DNA of 64,000 nt. Source: Herbidospora galbida. Lineage in GTDB: Bacteria; Actinomycetota; Actinomycetes; Streptosporangiales; Streptosporangiaceae. Where the stretch lies: NCBI RefSeq assembly GCF_005233835.1, contig NZ_SZQA01000019.1, forward strand, positions 91,115 through 155,114, given 5' to 3'. The notes under the pieces were generated by a model. That model ran no database searches, was not told the origin of the DNA, and saw only the letters and a list, made by a program, of their open reading frames with translations. Position numbers and translations under genes: made by a program. Shown piece by piece: positions 50,399 through 64,000 of this stretch (its first letter is position 1; every line of letters begins with the position of its first letter).

Positions 50399-50686
50399 AT
50401 GCTCCCCTCCGCGATCCTGACCATCGCGCCCTCTTCTCGACCACCCCTCATCCTCGCCGCCGCCCGCGCCTCCAGAGCCGGCACCCCGGCGACCGCACCG
50501 CCTTCCGCCTCTGCCACCTGCCGGAACGACGGTTTCATCCGCGCCACCCCCACCGCGGACAGGCGGGCCGACACGTCGGACGCACACCAGAGCGTCACCG
50601 AGACCGGCCCCCAGACAGTTCCCGAACGCGACCTCGCCGCGCGGGCGACCTTCGCACCCCACCGGTGCAGGCGCTTCCACACCTGA
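50399..50686 (+). CDS. Doubtful 95-codon leader gene or gene remnant
   Basis: ATG follows AAGGAACCGGC and lies downstream of operator copy 1, in the position of a first operon gene. About 85% of third codon positions are G or C, below the genuine genes around it. The product (LPSAILTIAPSSRPPLIL..., then basic and Ser/Thr-rich) matches no family I know. It may be a decayed gene left when a new promoter unit was inserted, or chance. A frame on the other strand is also open, so support is weak. Confidence 0.3.
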   Translation: MLPSAILTIAPSSRPPLILAAARASRAGTPATAPPSASATCRNDGFIRATPTADRRADTSDAHQSVTETGPQTVPERDLAARATFAPHRCRRFHT

Positions 50687-50734
50687 GCACCGCGGCGAAG
50701 ATCACAGTTCCGCCGGGCGTTTCCGGGCGCTGAA

Positions 50735-50748
50735 TGTTATCGCTAACA
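50735..50748. promoter_or_regulatory. LacI-type operator, copy 2
   Basis: TGTTATC-GCTAACA is the reverse complement of copy 1. It lies 103 bp before the GH127 start, with an AAGGAG ribosome site in between. It is the likely main operator of the glycoside hydrolase operon. Confidence 0.78.
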
Positions 50749-50850
50749 GAATCTGCAGGCCGGTACCCGGCCTGACCAGGTGAAAAAACGGCGACCGGCC
50801 GTGCAGACCACCCGCCGGTCGTCACACCCCATCCCCAAGGAGCTCCCCTC

Positions 50851-53547
50851 ATGTCCTTGAGCCGTCGCCAGCTCTTCCAGGCCGCGGGCGCGTCCGTCGC
50901 GTTCTCGGCCGCCGGCCAGCTGATCGGTGCCTCCGCCGCCCAGGCGGCGCTGCCCTGGGCGCGGGCCGACATCGGCGTGTCCGCCTACGAATTCGATCTC
51001 GGCCAGGTCCGGCTGACCTCGGGCCGCTGGCTCGACAACCAGAACCGCACCCTCGCCTACCTGCGGTTCGTCGACGTCGACCGCCTGCTGTACGTCTTCC
51101 GCGCCAACCACGGCCGGTCCACCAACGGCGCCGCGTCCAACGGCGGGTGGGACGCCCCGAACTTCCCCTTCCGCTCGCACATGCAGGGCCACTTCCTGAC
51201 CGCCTGGGCGCAGGCCTACGCCGTGCTCGGCGACACGACCTGCCGGGACAAGGCCAACTACATGGTCGCCGAGCTGGCCAAATGCCAGGCGTCCAACGGC
51301 TACCTGTCGGGTTTCCCCGAGTCGGACATCACCGCGGTGGAGAACCGCACCCTGTCGAACGGCAACGTGCCCTACTACTGCATCCACAAGACGCTCGCCG
51401 GGCTGCTGGACGTGTGGCGGCTCATCGGCAACACCCAGGCCAGGACGGTGCTGCTGAACCTGGCCGGCTGGGTCGACACCCGGACCTCGCGGCTGTCGTC
51501 GAGCCAGATGCAGTCGATGCTCGGCACCGAGTTCGGCGGCATGAACGCCGTGCTGACCGACATCTACCAGATGACCGGCGACTCCCGCTGGCTCGTCACC
51601 GCCCAGCGGTTCGACCACGCCGCCGTCTTCAACCCGCTGGCCAACAACCAGGACCAGCTCAACGGCCTGCACGCCAACACCCAGGTGCCCAAGTGGATCG
51701 GCGCGGCCCGCGAGTACAAGGCCACCGGCACGACGCGCTACCGCGACATCGCGTCCAACGCCTGGACCATGACCGTCAACGCGCACAGCTACGTCAACGG
51801 CTCCAACAGCCAGGCCGAGCACTTCCGCTCCCCCAACGCCATCGCCGGCTACCTGAGCCGCGACACCGGGGAGGCGTGCAACACCTACAACATGCTGAAG
51901 CTCACCCGGGAACTCTGGCAGCTCAACCCCTCCCGGGCCGACTACTTCGACTTCTACGAGAACGCGCTGATGAACCACCTGATCGGCCAGCAGAACCCGG
52001 CCGACGGCAGGGGTCACGTCACCTACTTCACCCCGCTCAACCCCGGGGGGCGGCGCGGCGTCGGCCCGGCCTGGGGCGGCGGCACGTGGAGCACCGACTA
52101 CAACTCCATGTGGTGCTGCCAGGGCACCGGCATCGAGACCAACACCAAGCTGATGGACTCGATCTACTTCCACAACGGCACCACGCTGTACGTGAACCTC
52201 TTCCAGCCTTCGACGCTCAACTGGTCGCAGCGCGGCATCACGGTCACCCAGACCACCTCCTACCCCGTCAGCGACACCACGTCGTTGCAGGTCACCGGCA
52301 ACGTGAGCGGCTCGTGGACGATGCAGATCCGCATCCCGGGCTGGACCCTGGGCGCGACGATCAGCGTCAACGGCGTGCCACAGAGCATCACCACCACGCC
52401 CGGCACCTACGCGGCCCTGACCCGCACCTGGACCTCGGGCGACACCGTGACCGTGCAGCTCCCGATGCGCGTGATCATGAAGGCCGCCAACGACAACCCG
52501 AACCTCCAGGCCGTCGTGTACGGCCCGGTCGTGCTGTCGGGCAACTACGGCAACACGTCCCTGTCGGCGGCCCCGGCCCTGACCCCTTCGACGATCACCC
52601 GAACGAGCACGTCGTCGCTGGCCTTCACCGCCAACGGGTCGATCAACCTCGGCCCGTTCTACGACGCGCACAATCACAACTACGTCGTCTACTTCGCGAC
52701 CAGCGGCGGAGGCGGCGGAGGCGCAACCAGCTTCCGCCTGATCAACGCGGCCAGCGGGCTGGCCCTCGGCATCCAGAACATGTCGACCGCCGACGGCGGC
52801 CTCGCGTTGCAGTGGACCGACAACGGCACCGCCGACCACGACTGGGTGCCCATCGTCGACGGCAGCGCCCTGCGCTTCCGCAACGTCAACAGCAACAAGG
52901 TGCTGGGCGTCGAGAACATGTCGACGGCCGACAACGCCCGCGTGCTCCAGTGGGCCGACAACGGCACCGCCGACCACCGCTGGACGATCACCGACAACGG
53001 CGACGGCGCGGTCAAGATCCGCAACGTCAACAGCTCCAAGCTGCTCGGCACCCAGAACGGCTCGACGGCCAACGGCGCGCAGGCCGTCCAGGACTCCGAC
53101 AACGGCAGCGGCGACAACCTGTGGCGGTTCGTGCCGAACGGCGCGCGGCGCATCCAGAACGTCGGCACCGGCATGGTCCTCGGCGTGACGAACATGTCCA
53201 CCGCCGACGGCGCGCTCGTCCTGCAGTGGGGCGACACCGGCACCGCCGACCACCTGTGGACGGCGATCGTCGACACCGGCGGCTACCTGCGCTTCCGCAA
53301 CTCCAACAGCCAGAAGGTGCTCGGCGTGGAGAACGCCGCCACCGCCGCCGGCTCCCGCATCCTCCAGTGGGCCGACAACGGGGCGAGCGACCACCGCTGG
53401 CGGCTGCGGTACGGGTCCAACGCCGCCTTCCGCATCCAGTGCGCCAACGGCGGCCGCGTCCTCGGCCTGAGCGGCACCGCTCAGGGCGCGCAGGCGGTGC
53501 TCGCCGACGACAACGGCTCGGCCAACAACCTCTGGAGGTTCCTGTGA
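50851..53547 (+). CDS. GH127 beta-L-arabinofuranosidase with C-terminal ricin-type (CBM13) domains
   Basis: The protein has 898 residues. The Tat signal SRRQLFQ starts at residue 4. The catalytic (alpha/alpha)6 domain carries Glu341 and Cys343 in GEACNTYNM and Cys422-Cys423 in WCCQGTG. These match the zinc-binding Glu/Cys set of characterised GH127 enzymes, where a cysteine is the nucleophile. A glycine-rich linker at about 620 leads to two beta-trefoils, each with three QW-type repeats (LQWADNGTADHRW). It should release L-arabinofuranose from beta-linked or arabinoxylan-type chains outside the cell. The start follows CCCAAGGAGCTCCCC. It overlaps the next gene by 4 bp (GTGA). Confidence 0.93.
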   Translation: MSLSRRQLFQAAGASVAFSAAGQLIGASAAQAALPWARADIGVSAYEFDLGQVRLTSGRWLDNQNRTLAYLRFVDVDRLLYVFRANHGRSTNGAASNGGWDAPNFPFRSHMQGHFLTAWAQAYAVLGDTTCRDKANYMVAELAKCQASNGYLSGFPESDITAVENRTLSNGNVPYYCIHKTLAGLLDVWRLIGNTQARTVLLNLAGWVDTRTSRLSSSQMQSMLGTEFGGMNAVLTDIYQMTGDSRWLVTAQRFDHAAVFNPLANNQDQLNGLHANTQVPKWIGAAREYKATGTTRYRDIASNAWTMTVNAHSYVNGSNSQAEHFRSPNAIAGYLSRDTGEACNTYNMLKLTRELWQLNPSRADYFDFYENALMNHLIGQQNPADGRGHVTYFTPLNPGGRRGVGPAWGGGTWSTDYNSMWCCQGTGIETNTKLMDSIYFHNGTTLYVNLFQPSTLNWSQRGITVTQTTSYPVSDTTSLQVTGNVSGSWTMQIRIPGWTLGATISVNGVPQSITTTPGTYAALTRTWTSGDTVTVQLPMRVIMKAANDNPNLQAVVYGPVVLSGNYGNTSLSAAPALTPSTITRTSTSSLAFTANGSINLGPFYDAHNHNYVVYFATSGGGGGGATSFRLINAASGLALGIQNMSTADGGLALQWTDNGTADHDWVPIVDGSALRFRNVNSNKVLGVENMSTADNARVLQWADNGTADHRWTITDNGDGAVKIRNVNSSKLLGTQNGSTANGAQAVQDSDNGSGDNLWRFVPNGARRIQNVGTGMVLGVTNMSTADGALVLQWGDTGTADHLWTAIVDTGGYLRFRNSNSQKVLGVENAATAAGSRILQWADNGASDHRWRLRYGSNAAFRIQCANGGRVLGLSGTAQGAQAVLADDNGSANNLWRFL

Positions 53548-55595
53548 GACGCCTGCTGGCGATAATTTCCTCGTTACTGCTGGTGGGGGCGTTCATCACC
53601 ACCCAGCAGGCGTCGGCCGCGACGGTCGACACCAACGCCTGGTACGTCCTGATCAACCGCAACAGCGGCAAGGCCCTCGACGTCTACAACCTGTCCACCG
53701 CCGATGGCGCCCGCATCACTCAGTGGACCCGTAACAACGGCAACCAGCAGCAGTGGCAGTTCGTCGACTCGGGCAGCGGCTACTACCGCGTCAAGTCGCG
53801 CCTCAGCGGCAAGGTTCTCGACGTCTCCGGCGTCTCCACCGCCAACGGCGCGGCGGTCGTCCAGTGGACCGACACCAACGGCACCAACCAGCAGTGGCGG
53901 CTCGCCGACTCCCCCGACGGCTACGTCAGGCTCATCGCGCGCCACAGCAACAAGGCCCTTGAGGTGCAGAGCGCCTCCACCGCCGACGGCGGCAACATCG
54001 TCCAGTACGACGACTGGGGCGGCACCAACCAGCAGTGGCAGCTCGTGCCGGTCGGCGGTGCCACCCCGACCCCCACGCCCACTCCCACGCCGAACCCGGG
54101 CGGCAACTACACCAACCCGGTGGTCTGGCAGGACTTCGCCGACGGCGACATCATCCGGGTCGGCGATGCCTACTACTACTCCGCCTCGACCATGCACTAC
54201 TCGCCGGGCGCGCCGATCCTGCGCTCCTACAACCTGGTCGACTGGGAGTACGCGGGCCACTCGGTGCCGCGCCTCGACTTCGACTCAGGCGCCTACGACC
54301 TCAACGGCGGGCGCGCGTACGTGAAGGGCATCTGGGCCTCCACGCTGAACTACCGGCCCAGTAACAGCACCTATTACTGGTACGGCTGCACCGAGTTCAA
54401 CCGCACCTACGTCTACACCGCCTCGGCCGTCGACGGCACGTGGACCAAGCGTGCCCGGATGAACCAGTGCTACTACGACGCCGGCCTGCTCATCGACACC
54501 AACGACACCATGTACGTCGCCTACGGCAACGGGACGATCAGCGTCGCCCAGCTGTCGGCCGACGGCCTCAGCCAGGTGCGCGCCCAGCAGGTCTTCCAGA
54601 CCCCGAGCAGCGTGGGCACCCTGGAGGGCGCGCGCTTCTACAAGCGCGGCAACTACTACTACATCTGGCTCACCCGCCCCGCCAACGGCCAGTACGTGCT
54701 GCGCTCCACCTCGCCGTGGGGCCCGTACACGATGCAGCAGGTCCTGCTCAACATGCCCAGCCCGATCTCCGGCGGCGGCACGCCGCACCAGGGCGGGCTG
54801 GTCCAGACCCAGAGCGGCGCCTGGTACTACATGTCCTTCGTCGACGCCTACCCGGGCGGCCGGGTGCCGGCGCTCGCGCCGATCAACTGGGTCAACGACT
54901 GGCCGGTGATCCAGACGGTGAACGGCGGCTGGGGCGTGAACTACCCCAAGCCGAACATCCAGACCAACCGCACGGTCGCGTCGATGATCGGCCCGGACAC
55001 CTTCTCCGGGAGCAGCCTCGGCCACCGGTGGGAGTGGAACCACAACCCCGACACGAGCCGCTTCTCCACCGGCAACGGCCTGCGCCTGCAGACCGCGACC
55101 GTGACCAGCGACCTCTACAACGCCCGCAACACGCTGACCCACCGCATCCAGGGACCGACGTCCACGGCGACGATCGAGCTCGACTACTCGCAGATGGCCA
55201 ACGGCGACCGGGCCGGCCTGGCGATGCTGCGTGACCAGTCGGCCTGGATCGGGGTCAGACGCGACAACGGCGCCTACCGGGTCTCGATGACCAACGGGCT
55301 GACCATGAACAGCAGCTGGGCGACCACCGGCACCGGCAGCGAACAGGCGGGCGCGAACATCTCGGGCGGCAAGATCTGGTTGCGGGTGAACGCCGACATC
55401 CGGCCGGGTTCCGGCAGGCAGGCCCGCTTCTCGTACAGCACCGACGGGACGAACTTCACCGCCCTCGGCCCGGCCTTCACGTTGAACAACGCCTGGCAGT
55501 TCTTCATGGGCTACCGATTCGGGATCTTCAACTACGCGACCAGCGCACTCGGCGGAGCGGTCACCGTGAACCGCTTCGACCTCACCACTCCCTAG
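53544..55595 (+). CDS. GH43 beta-xylosidase/arabinofuranosidase with N-terminal CBM13
   Basis: The protein has 683 residues. After a Sec signal comes a ricin-type domain to about 171, a TPTPTPTP linker, then the GH43 propeller. The acidic triad fits: Asp in DGDIIRVGDAYYY, Asp in YYDAGLLID, Glu in LEGARFYKRG. A C-terminal concanavalin-like domain (DTFSGSSLGHRWEWNHNPD) closes the protein, as in GH43 subfamilies with xylosidase activity. The GTG start overlaps the GH127 stop, with GGAGG inside that gene. It likely trims arabinoxylan oligosaccharides outside the cell. Confidence 0.92.
   Translation: MRRLLAIISSLLLVGAFITTQQASAATVDTNAWYVLINRNSGKALDVYNLSTADGARITQWTRNNGNQQQWQFVDSGSGYYRVKSRLSGKVLDVSGVSTANGAAVVQWTDTNGTNQQWRLADSPDGYVRLIARHSNKALEVQSASTADGGNIVQYDDWGGTNQQWQLVPVGGATPTPTPTPTPNPGGNYTNPVVWQDFADGDIIRVGDAYYYSASTMHYSPGAPILRSYNLVDWEYAGHSVPRLDFDSGAYDLNGGRAYVKGIWASTLNYRPSNSTYYWYGCTEFNRTYVYTASAVDGTWTKRARMNQCYYDAGLLIDTNDTMYVAYGNGTISVAQLSADGLSQVRAQQVFQTPSSVGTLEGARFYKRGNYYYIWLTRPANGQYVLRSTSPWGPYTMQQVLLNMPSPISGGGTPHQGGLVQTQSGAWYYMSFVDAYPGGRVPALAPINWVNDWPVIQTVNGGWGVNYPKPNIQTNRTVASMIGPDTFSGSSLGHRWEWNHNPDTSRFSTGNGLRLQTATVTSDLYNARNTLTHRIQGPTSTATIELDYSQMANGDRAGLAMLRDQSAWIGVRRDNGAYRVSMTNGLTMNSSWATTGTGSEQAGANISGGKIWLRVNADIRPGSGRQARFSYSTDGTNFTALGPAFTLNNAWQFFMGYRFGIFNYATSALGGAVTVNRFDLTTP
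53628..54056 (+). repeat. CBM13 module, copy A (N-terminal in GH43)
   Basis: Starts at the codons for DTNAWYVL and ends after QLVPVG. It is closely similar at DNA level to copies B (56721-57146) and C (57248-57676), including long identical runs around [11 protein letters not shown] and [14 protein letters not shown]. Confidence 0.85.
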
Positions 55596-57149
<1,554 letters not shown>

Positions 57150-57163
57150 AATCGGAGTAAAGA

Positions 57164-58642
57164 GTGAAGTTCAAACCCATTGCCGTCATCGCCGCTCTGG
57201 TGGCGGCGCTGTTCGTGGCCTTACCTTCGGCCAACGCCGCCACCGTCGACACCAACGCCTGGTACGTCCTGGTCAACCGCAACAGCGGCAAGGCCCTGGA
57301 CGTGTACAACCTGGCGACCAACGACGGCGCCCGCATCACCCAGTGGACCCGTAACGACCAGAACCAGCAGCAGTGGCAGTTCGTCGACTCCGGCGGCGGC
57401 TACTACCGGATCAAGTCCCGCCACAGCGGCAAGGTGCTGGACGTCTCCGGCGTCTCCACCGCCAACGGCGCGGCGATCATCCAGTGGAGCGACGGCAACG
57501 GCACCAACCAGCAGTGGCGCCTGGCCGACAGCGCGGGCGGCTACGTGCGCTTCATCGCGCGCCACAGCAACAAGGCGCTTGAGGTGCAGGGCGCGTCCAC
57601 GGCCGACAACGCCAACATCGTCCAGTACGACGACTGGGGCGGCAACAACCAGCAGTGGCAGCTCGTCCCGATCGGCGGCGGCAACCCCAGCCCGTCGCCC
57701 TCGCCGTCGCCCTCGCCCTCGCCGACCGGCGGCTGCAACCTGCCCACGACCTACCGGTGGACCTCGACCGGCGCGCTCGCGCAGCCGCGTTCGGGCTGGG
57801 TGTCGCTGAAGGACTTCACCGTCGCCCCCTACAACGGGCAGCAGCTCGTCTACGCCACCACCCACGACTTCGGCTCCAGCTGGGGCTCGATGAACTTCGG
57901 CCTGTTCACCAACTACTCGCAGATGGGCTCGGCCAGCCAGAACGCGATGAACTCCGGCACCGTCGCGCCGACCCTGTTCTACCACGCGCCCAAGAACATC
58001 TGGGTGCTGGCCTACCAGTGGGGTGGCCCGGCGTTCTCCTACCGGACCTCCACCAACCCGACCAACGCCAACGGCTGGTCGTCGCCGCAGACGCTGTTCT
58101 CGGGCAGCATCTCCAACTCGCAAACCGGCCCGATCGACCAGGCGCTCATCGGCGACGACCAGAACATGTACCTGTTCTTCGCCGGTGACAACGGCCGCAT
58201 CTACCGGGCCAGCATGCCGATCGGCAACTTCCCCGGCAGCTTCGGCACCAGCTACCAGACCATCATGACCGACACCACGAACAACCTGTTCGAGGCCGTC
58301 CAGGTCTACAAGCTGGCCGGCCAGCAGCGCTACCTGATGATCGTCGAGGCGATCGGCTCGCAGGGCCGCTACTTCCGGTCCTTCACCGCCACCAGCCTGG
58401 GCGGCTCGTGGACCCCGAACGCCACCACCGAGTCCAACCCGTTCGCGGGCAAGGCCAACAGTGGCGCGACCTGGACCAACGACATCAGCCACGGCGAACT
58501 GCTCCGCACCAGCGCCGACCAGACCATGACGGTCGACCCCTGCAACCTGCAGCTGCTCTACCAGGGCCGCAGCCCCAGCTCCAACGGCGTCGACTACGGC
58601 CTCCTGCCCTACCGGCCGGGCCTGCTGACCCTCCAGCGCTGA
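57164..58642 (+). CDS. GH62 alpha-L-arabinofuranosidase with N-terminal CBM13
   Basis: The protein has 492 residues. A Sec signal is followed by a ricin-type module to about 171 and a PSPSPS linker. The GH62 propeller shows [33 protein letters not shown] and DISHGELLR, which together place the base, modulator and acid residues of the family. GH62 enzymes remove single L-arabinofuranose side chains from arabinoxylan, complementing the xylanase. The GTG follows GGAGTAAAGA only 14 bp after the GH10 stop. The CBM is nearly the same as that of the GH43 protein. Confidence 0.95.
   Translation: MKFKPIAVIAALVAALFVALPSANAATVDTNAWYVLVNRNSGKALDVYNLATNDGARITQWTRNDQNQQQWQFVDSGGGYYRIKSRHSGKVLDVSGVSTANGAAIIQWSDGNGTNQQWRLADSAGGYVRFIARHSNKALEVQGASTADNANIVQYDDWGGNNQQWQLVPIGGGNPSPSPSPSPSPSPTGGCNLPTTYRWTSTGALAQPRSGWVSLKDFTVAPYNGQQLVYATTHDFGSSWGSMNFGLFTNYSQMGSASQNAMNSGTVAPTLFYHAPKNIWVLAYQWGGPAFSYRTSTNPTNANGWSSPQTLFSGSISNSQTGPIDQALIGDDQNMYLFFAGDNGRIYRASMPIGNFPGSFGTSYQTIMTDTTNNLFEAVQVYKLAGQQRYLMIVEAIGSQGRYFRSFTATSLGGSWTPNATTESNPFAGKANSGATWTNDISHGELLRTSADQTMTVDPCNLQLLYQGRSPSSNGVDYGLLPYRPGLLTLQR
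57248..57676 (+). repeat. CBM13 module, copy C (N-terminal in GH62)
   Basis: The third copy of the same DNA module. It resembles copy A more than copy B, including N-terminal placement and QLVPIGGG exit into the linker. Confidence 0.85.
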
Positions 58643-58652
58643 CGACGTGACC

Positions 58653-58685
58653 GCGGTGGGCCCGGCGCACGGCCGGGCCCACCGC
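58653..58685 (+). terminator. Long perfect hairpin between GH62 and GH43 genes
   Basis: GCGGTGGGCCCGGC and GCCGGGCCCACCGC make a 14-bp perfect stem around five bases. No T-tract follows. It may cause partial termination or stabilise the upstream mRNA. The next gene's ribosome site begins 9 bp later. Confidence 0.55.
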
Positions 58686-58707
58686 CCGCCACGTGGAAAG
58701 GAGCACC

Positions 58708-62183
<3,476 letters not shown>

Positions 62184-62187
62184 GGGA

Positions 62188-64000
62188 ATGTCCGACATCT
62201 CCCGCAGGAGAGTGCTGCAGTTCGGCGCCGCGGGCGCCGGAGCGGCGATCCTGCCCCTGCAGTGGACGGCGGTCGCCCGGGCCGCCGCCGCCCCGCCGCC
62301 CGAGGCGGGCGACCTGGCCCTGTGGTACGACGAGAGCGCCGGCACCGACTGGCTGCGCGCCCTGCCGATCGGCAACGGCCGCCTGGGCGCGATGGTCTAC
62401 GGCAACGTCGACGTCGAACGGCTGCAGCTCAACGAGGACACCGTCTGGGCCGGCGGGCCCTACGACCAGAGCAACGGCCGTAATTCGGGCTCGCTGAGCC
62501 AGATCCGGAACCTGGTCTTCCAGAACCAGTGGAGCCAGGCGCAGAGCCTGATCGACCAGAACATGCTCGGCCGCCCGGCCGGTCAGCTGGCCTACCAGAC
62601 GGTCGGCAACCTGCGTCTGTCCATCGGCAACACCAGCGGCGTGTCGGAGTACAACCGCTATCTGGACCTGACCACGGCCACCACCGTGACCACCTACGCC
62701 CAGAACGGCATCCGCTACCGCCGCGAAATCTTCGCCAGCTTCCCCGACCAGGTCATCGCGATCAGGCTGACGGCCGACCGGTCGGCCTCGATCAGCTTCT
62801 CGGCGACCTTCGACAGCCCGCAGCGGGTCACCCGCTCCAGCCCCGACGGCACCACCGTCGCGCTGGACGGGATCTCGGGGGACTTCGAGGGCATCGCGGG
62901 GCAGGTCCGCTTCCTCGGCCTGGCCAAGGTGGTGGCCGACGGCGGGACCGTCAGCAGCTCCGGCGGCACGGTGCAGGTCCGGTTGGCCAACAGCGTGACC
63001 GTGCTGGTGTCGATCGGGTCGAGCTACAAGAACTACCGCGACGTCAGCGGCGACTACCAGGGCATCGCCCGGGGCCACCTGAACGCCGCCGCGGGCCGCT
63101 CCTGGACCGAGCTGCGCAGCAGTCACGTGGCCGACTACCAGACGCTGTTCAACCGCACCACCCTGGACCTGGGCCGGACCTCGGCCGCCGACCAGCCCAC
63201 CGACGTGCGGATCGCCCAGCACAACAGCGTCAACGACCCCCAGTTCGCCGCGCTGCTGTTCCAGTTCGGCCGCTACCTGCTCATCTCCTCCTCCCGGCCC
63301 GGCAGCCAACCGGCCAACCTGCAGGGCATCTGGAACGACTCCCTCACCCCCTCCTGGGATTCGAAGTACACGATCAACGCCAACCTGCCGATGAACTACT
63401 GGCACGCCGACACCACGAACCTGGCCGAATGCTTCGACCCGGTGTTCAAGATGATCAGCGACCTGACCGTCACCGGCGCGCGGACCGCGCAGGTGCAGTA
63501 CAACGCCGGCGGCTGGGTCACCCACCACAACACCGACGCCTGGCGTGCCACCTCAGTCGTCGACGGCGCCTTCTGGGGCATGTGGCAGACCGGCGGCGCC
63601 TGGCTGGCCACGCTGATCTGGGAGCACTACCTGTTCACCGGCGACGTGGACTTCCTGCGCACCTACTACCCCGCCATGAAGGGCGCCGCCCAGTTCTTCC
63701 TCGACACCCTCGTCACCGAACCCAGCCTCGGCTACCTGGTCACCAACCCCTCCAACAGCCCCGAGCTGGGGCACCACAACGGCGTCAGCGTCTGCGCCGG
63801 CCCCACGATGGACAACCAGATCCTGCGCGACCTGTTCAACGGCTGCGCCCAGGCCAGCCAGACCCTCGGCGTCGACTCCTCCTTCCGCACCCAGGTGCTG
63901 GCCGCCCGCGACCGGCTCCCCCCGATGAAGACGGGCTCGCGGGGCAACATCCTGGAATGGCTGTATGACTGGATCGAGCCGGAGACCAACCACCGCCACG
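62188..64000 (+). CDS. GH95 alpha-L-fucosidase/alpha-L-galactosidase-type glycosidase (C-terminus cut by window end)
   Basis: About 604 residues are visible. A Tat signal SRRRVLQFGAAGAG comes first. WLRALPIGNGRLGAMVYGNVDVERLQLNEDTVWAGGP is the classic N-terminal domain of GH95. SQPANLQGIWNDSLTPSWDSKYTINANLPMNYW and GPTMDNQILRDL hold the active-site Asn, Asp and His region. Characterised members act on alpha-1,2-fucose or alpha-L-galactose; in plant glycans these decorate xyloglucan and arabinoxylan. Start ATG follows AAGGGA. The operon continues beyond the window. Confidence 0.93.
   Translation, partial: MSDISRRRVLQFGAAGAGAAILPLQWTAVARAAAAPPPEAGDLALWYDESAGTDWLRALPIGNGRLGAMVYGNVDVERLQLNEDTVWAGGPYDQSNGRNSGSLSQIRNLVFQNQWSQAQSLIDQNMLGRPAGQLAYQTVGNLRLSIGNTSGVSEYNRYLDLTTATTVTTYAQNGIRYRREIFASFPDQVIAIRLTADRSASISFSATFDSPQRVTRSSPDGTTVALDGISGDFEGIAGQVRFLGLAKVVADGGTVSSSGGTVQVRLANSVTVLVSIGSSYKNYRDVSGDYQGIARGHLNAAAGRSWTELRSSHVADYQTLFNRTTLDLGRTSAADQPTDVRIAQHNSVNDPQFAALLFQFGRYLLISSSRPGSQPANLQGIWNDSLTPSWDSKYTINANLPMNYWHADTTNLAECFDPVFKMISDLTVTGARTAQVQYNAGGWVTHHNTDAWRATSVVDGAFWGMWQTGGAWLATLIWEHYLFTGDVDFLRTYYPAMKGAAQFFLDTLVTEPSLGYLVTNPSNSPELGHHNGVSVCAGPTMDNQILRDLFNGCAQASQTLGVDSSFRTQVLAARDRLPPMKTGSRGNILEWLYDWIEPETNHRH

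Larger units (their letters stand above)
49927..50850. other. Long regulatory region between lacI-like gene and the glycoside hydrolase operon
   Basis: This 924-bp stretch holds five palindromes listed separately and a doubtful 95-codon frame at 50399-50686. GC is lower near 50000-50140. Both 14-bp operators are followed by a similar sequence ending in CCCCAAGGA and an ATG, as if the promoter unit had been copied. No other gene is supported. Confidence 0.6.

Noticed and set aside
50743..53394. An 883-codon minus-strand frame opposite GH127
   Set aside because: The same shadow effect; the plus-strand GH127 has intact catalytic residues and a ribosome site.

Overview
The window is GC-rich DNA in which real genes have G or C at nearly every third codon position. 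Many starts are GTG and stop/start overlaps (ATGA, GTGA) are common. It carries a mycothiol-dependent enzyme family, a DUF742/nitrate-sensing kinase pair, Tat and Sec secreted multimodular glycoside hydrolases, and LCP, WYL and LacI proteins. This points to a filamentous actinomycete, most likely of the Streptosporangiaceae type. That placement is inference from gene style; no rRNA or tRNA gene is present to test it.

Positions 1-22.2 kb form an exopolysaccharide or cell-wall glycan locus. The parts are a sugar-phosphate transferase that starts chains, RmlA/RmlB/RmlD-type nucleotide-sugar enzymes without a visible RmlC, two GT4 glycosyltransferases, and an O-antigen-ligase/polymerase-like protein. 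There is also a flippase, a Wzz-like chain-length protein and an LCP ligase that could attach the product to peptidoglycan. A sulfotransferase, an FkbM methyltransferase and an APH-fold kinase could decorate the polymer. Unusually, the locus also encodes three secreted DUF5122 (delta-60) beta-propeller proteins, another membrane-anchored propeller-like protein and a beta-helix protein. One propeller and the beta-helix gene are translationally coupled just downstream of the polymerase gene.

Positions 22.2-48.9 kb are mixed. They hold an NmrA-like reductase, a second APH-like kinase whose start lies beside a nested inverted repeat, a DMT exporter with its GntR regulator, and an orphan barstar. 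A partial conservon (kinase plus DUF742 only) follows, then a large beta-helix/DUF5648 exoprotein, an acyltransferase, an oxidoreductase/VOC pair, and a WYL regulator opposite two small genes. Next come a DUF6232 membrane protein and a small partner that share an amyloid-like peptide motif. After these lie nucleotide-hygiene genes, a YbdK-type ligase, an ArsR/SRPBCC pair, a third beta-helix protein, a mycothiol-type isomerase, a gamma-glutamyltransferase, a large subtilase and a metallo-beta-lactamase-fold protein.

Positions 48.9-64 kb are an arabinoxylan/plant-glycan degradation locus. A LacI regulator is divergent from a probable operon of seven secreted enzymes: GH127, GH43, GH10, GH62, GH43, GH27 and GH95, the last cut by the window end. 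Five of the seven carry ricin-type (CBM13) modules. Two copies of one 14-bp LacI-type operator lie upstream of the operon, and GAAA/TTTC palindromes lie upstream of the regulator. No sugar transporter is in view, so uptake must be encoded elsewhere or beyond the window.

No CRISPR array, insertion sequence, tRNA, rRNA or phage gene was found.
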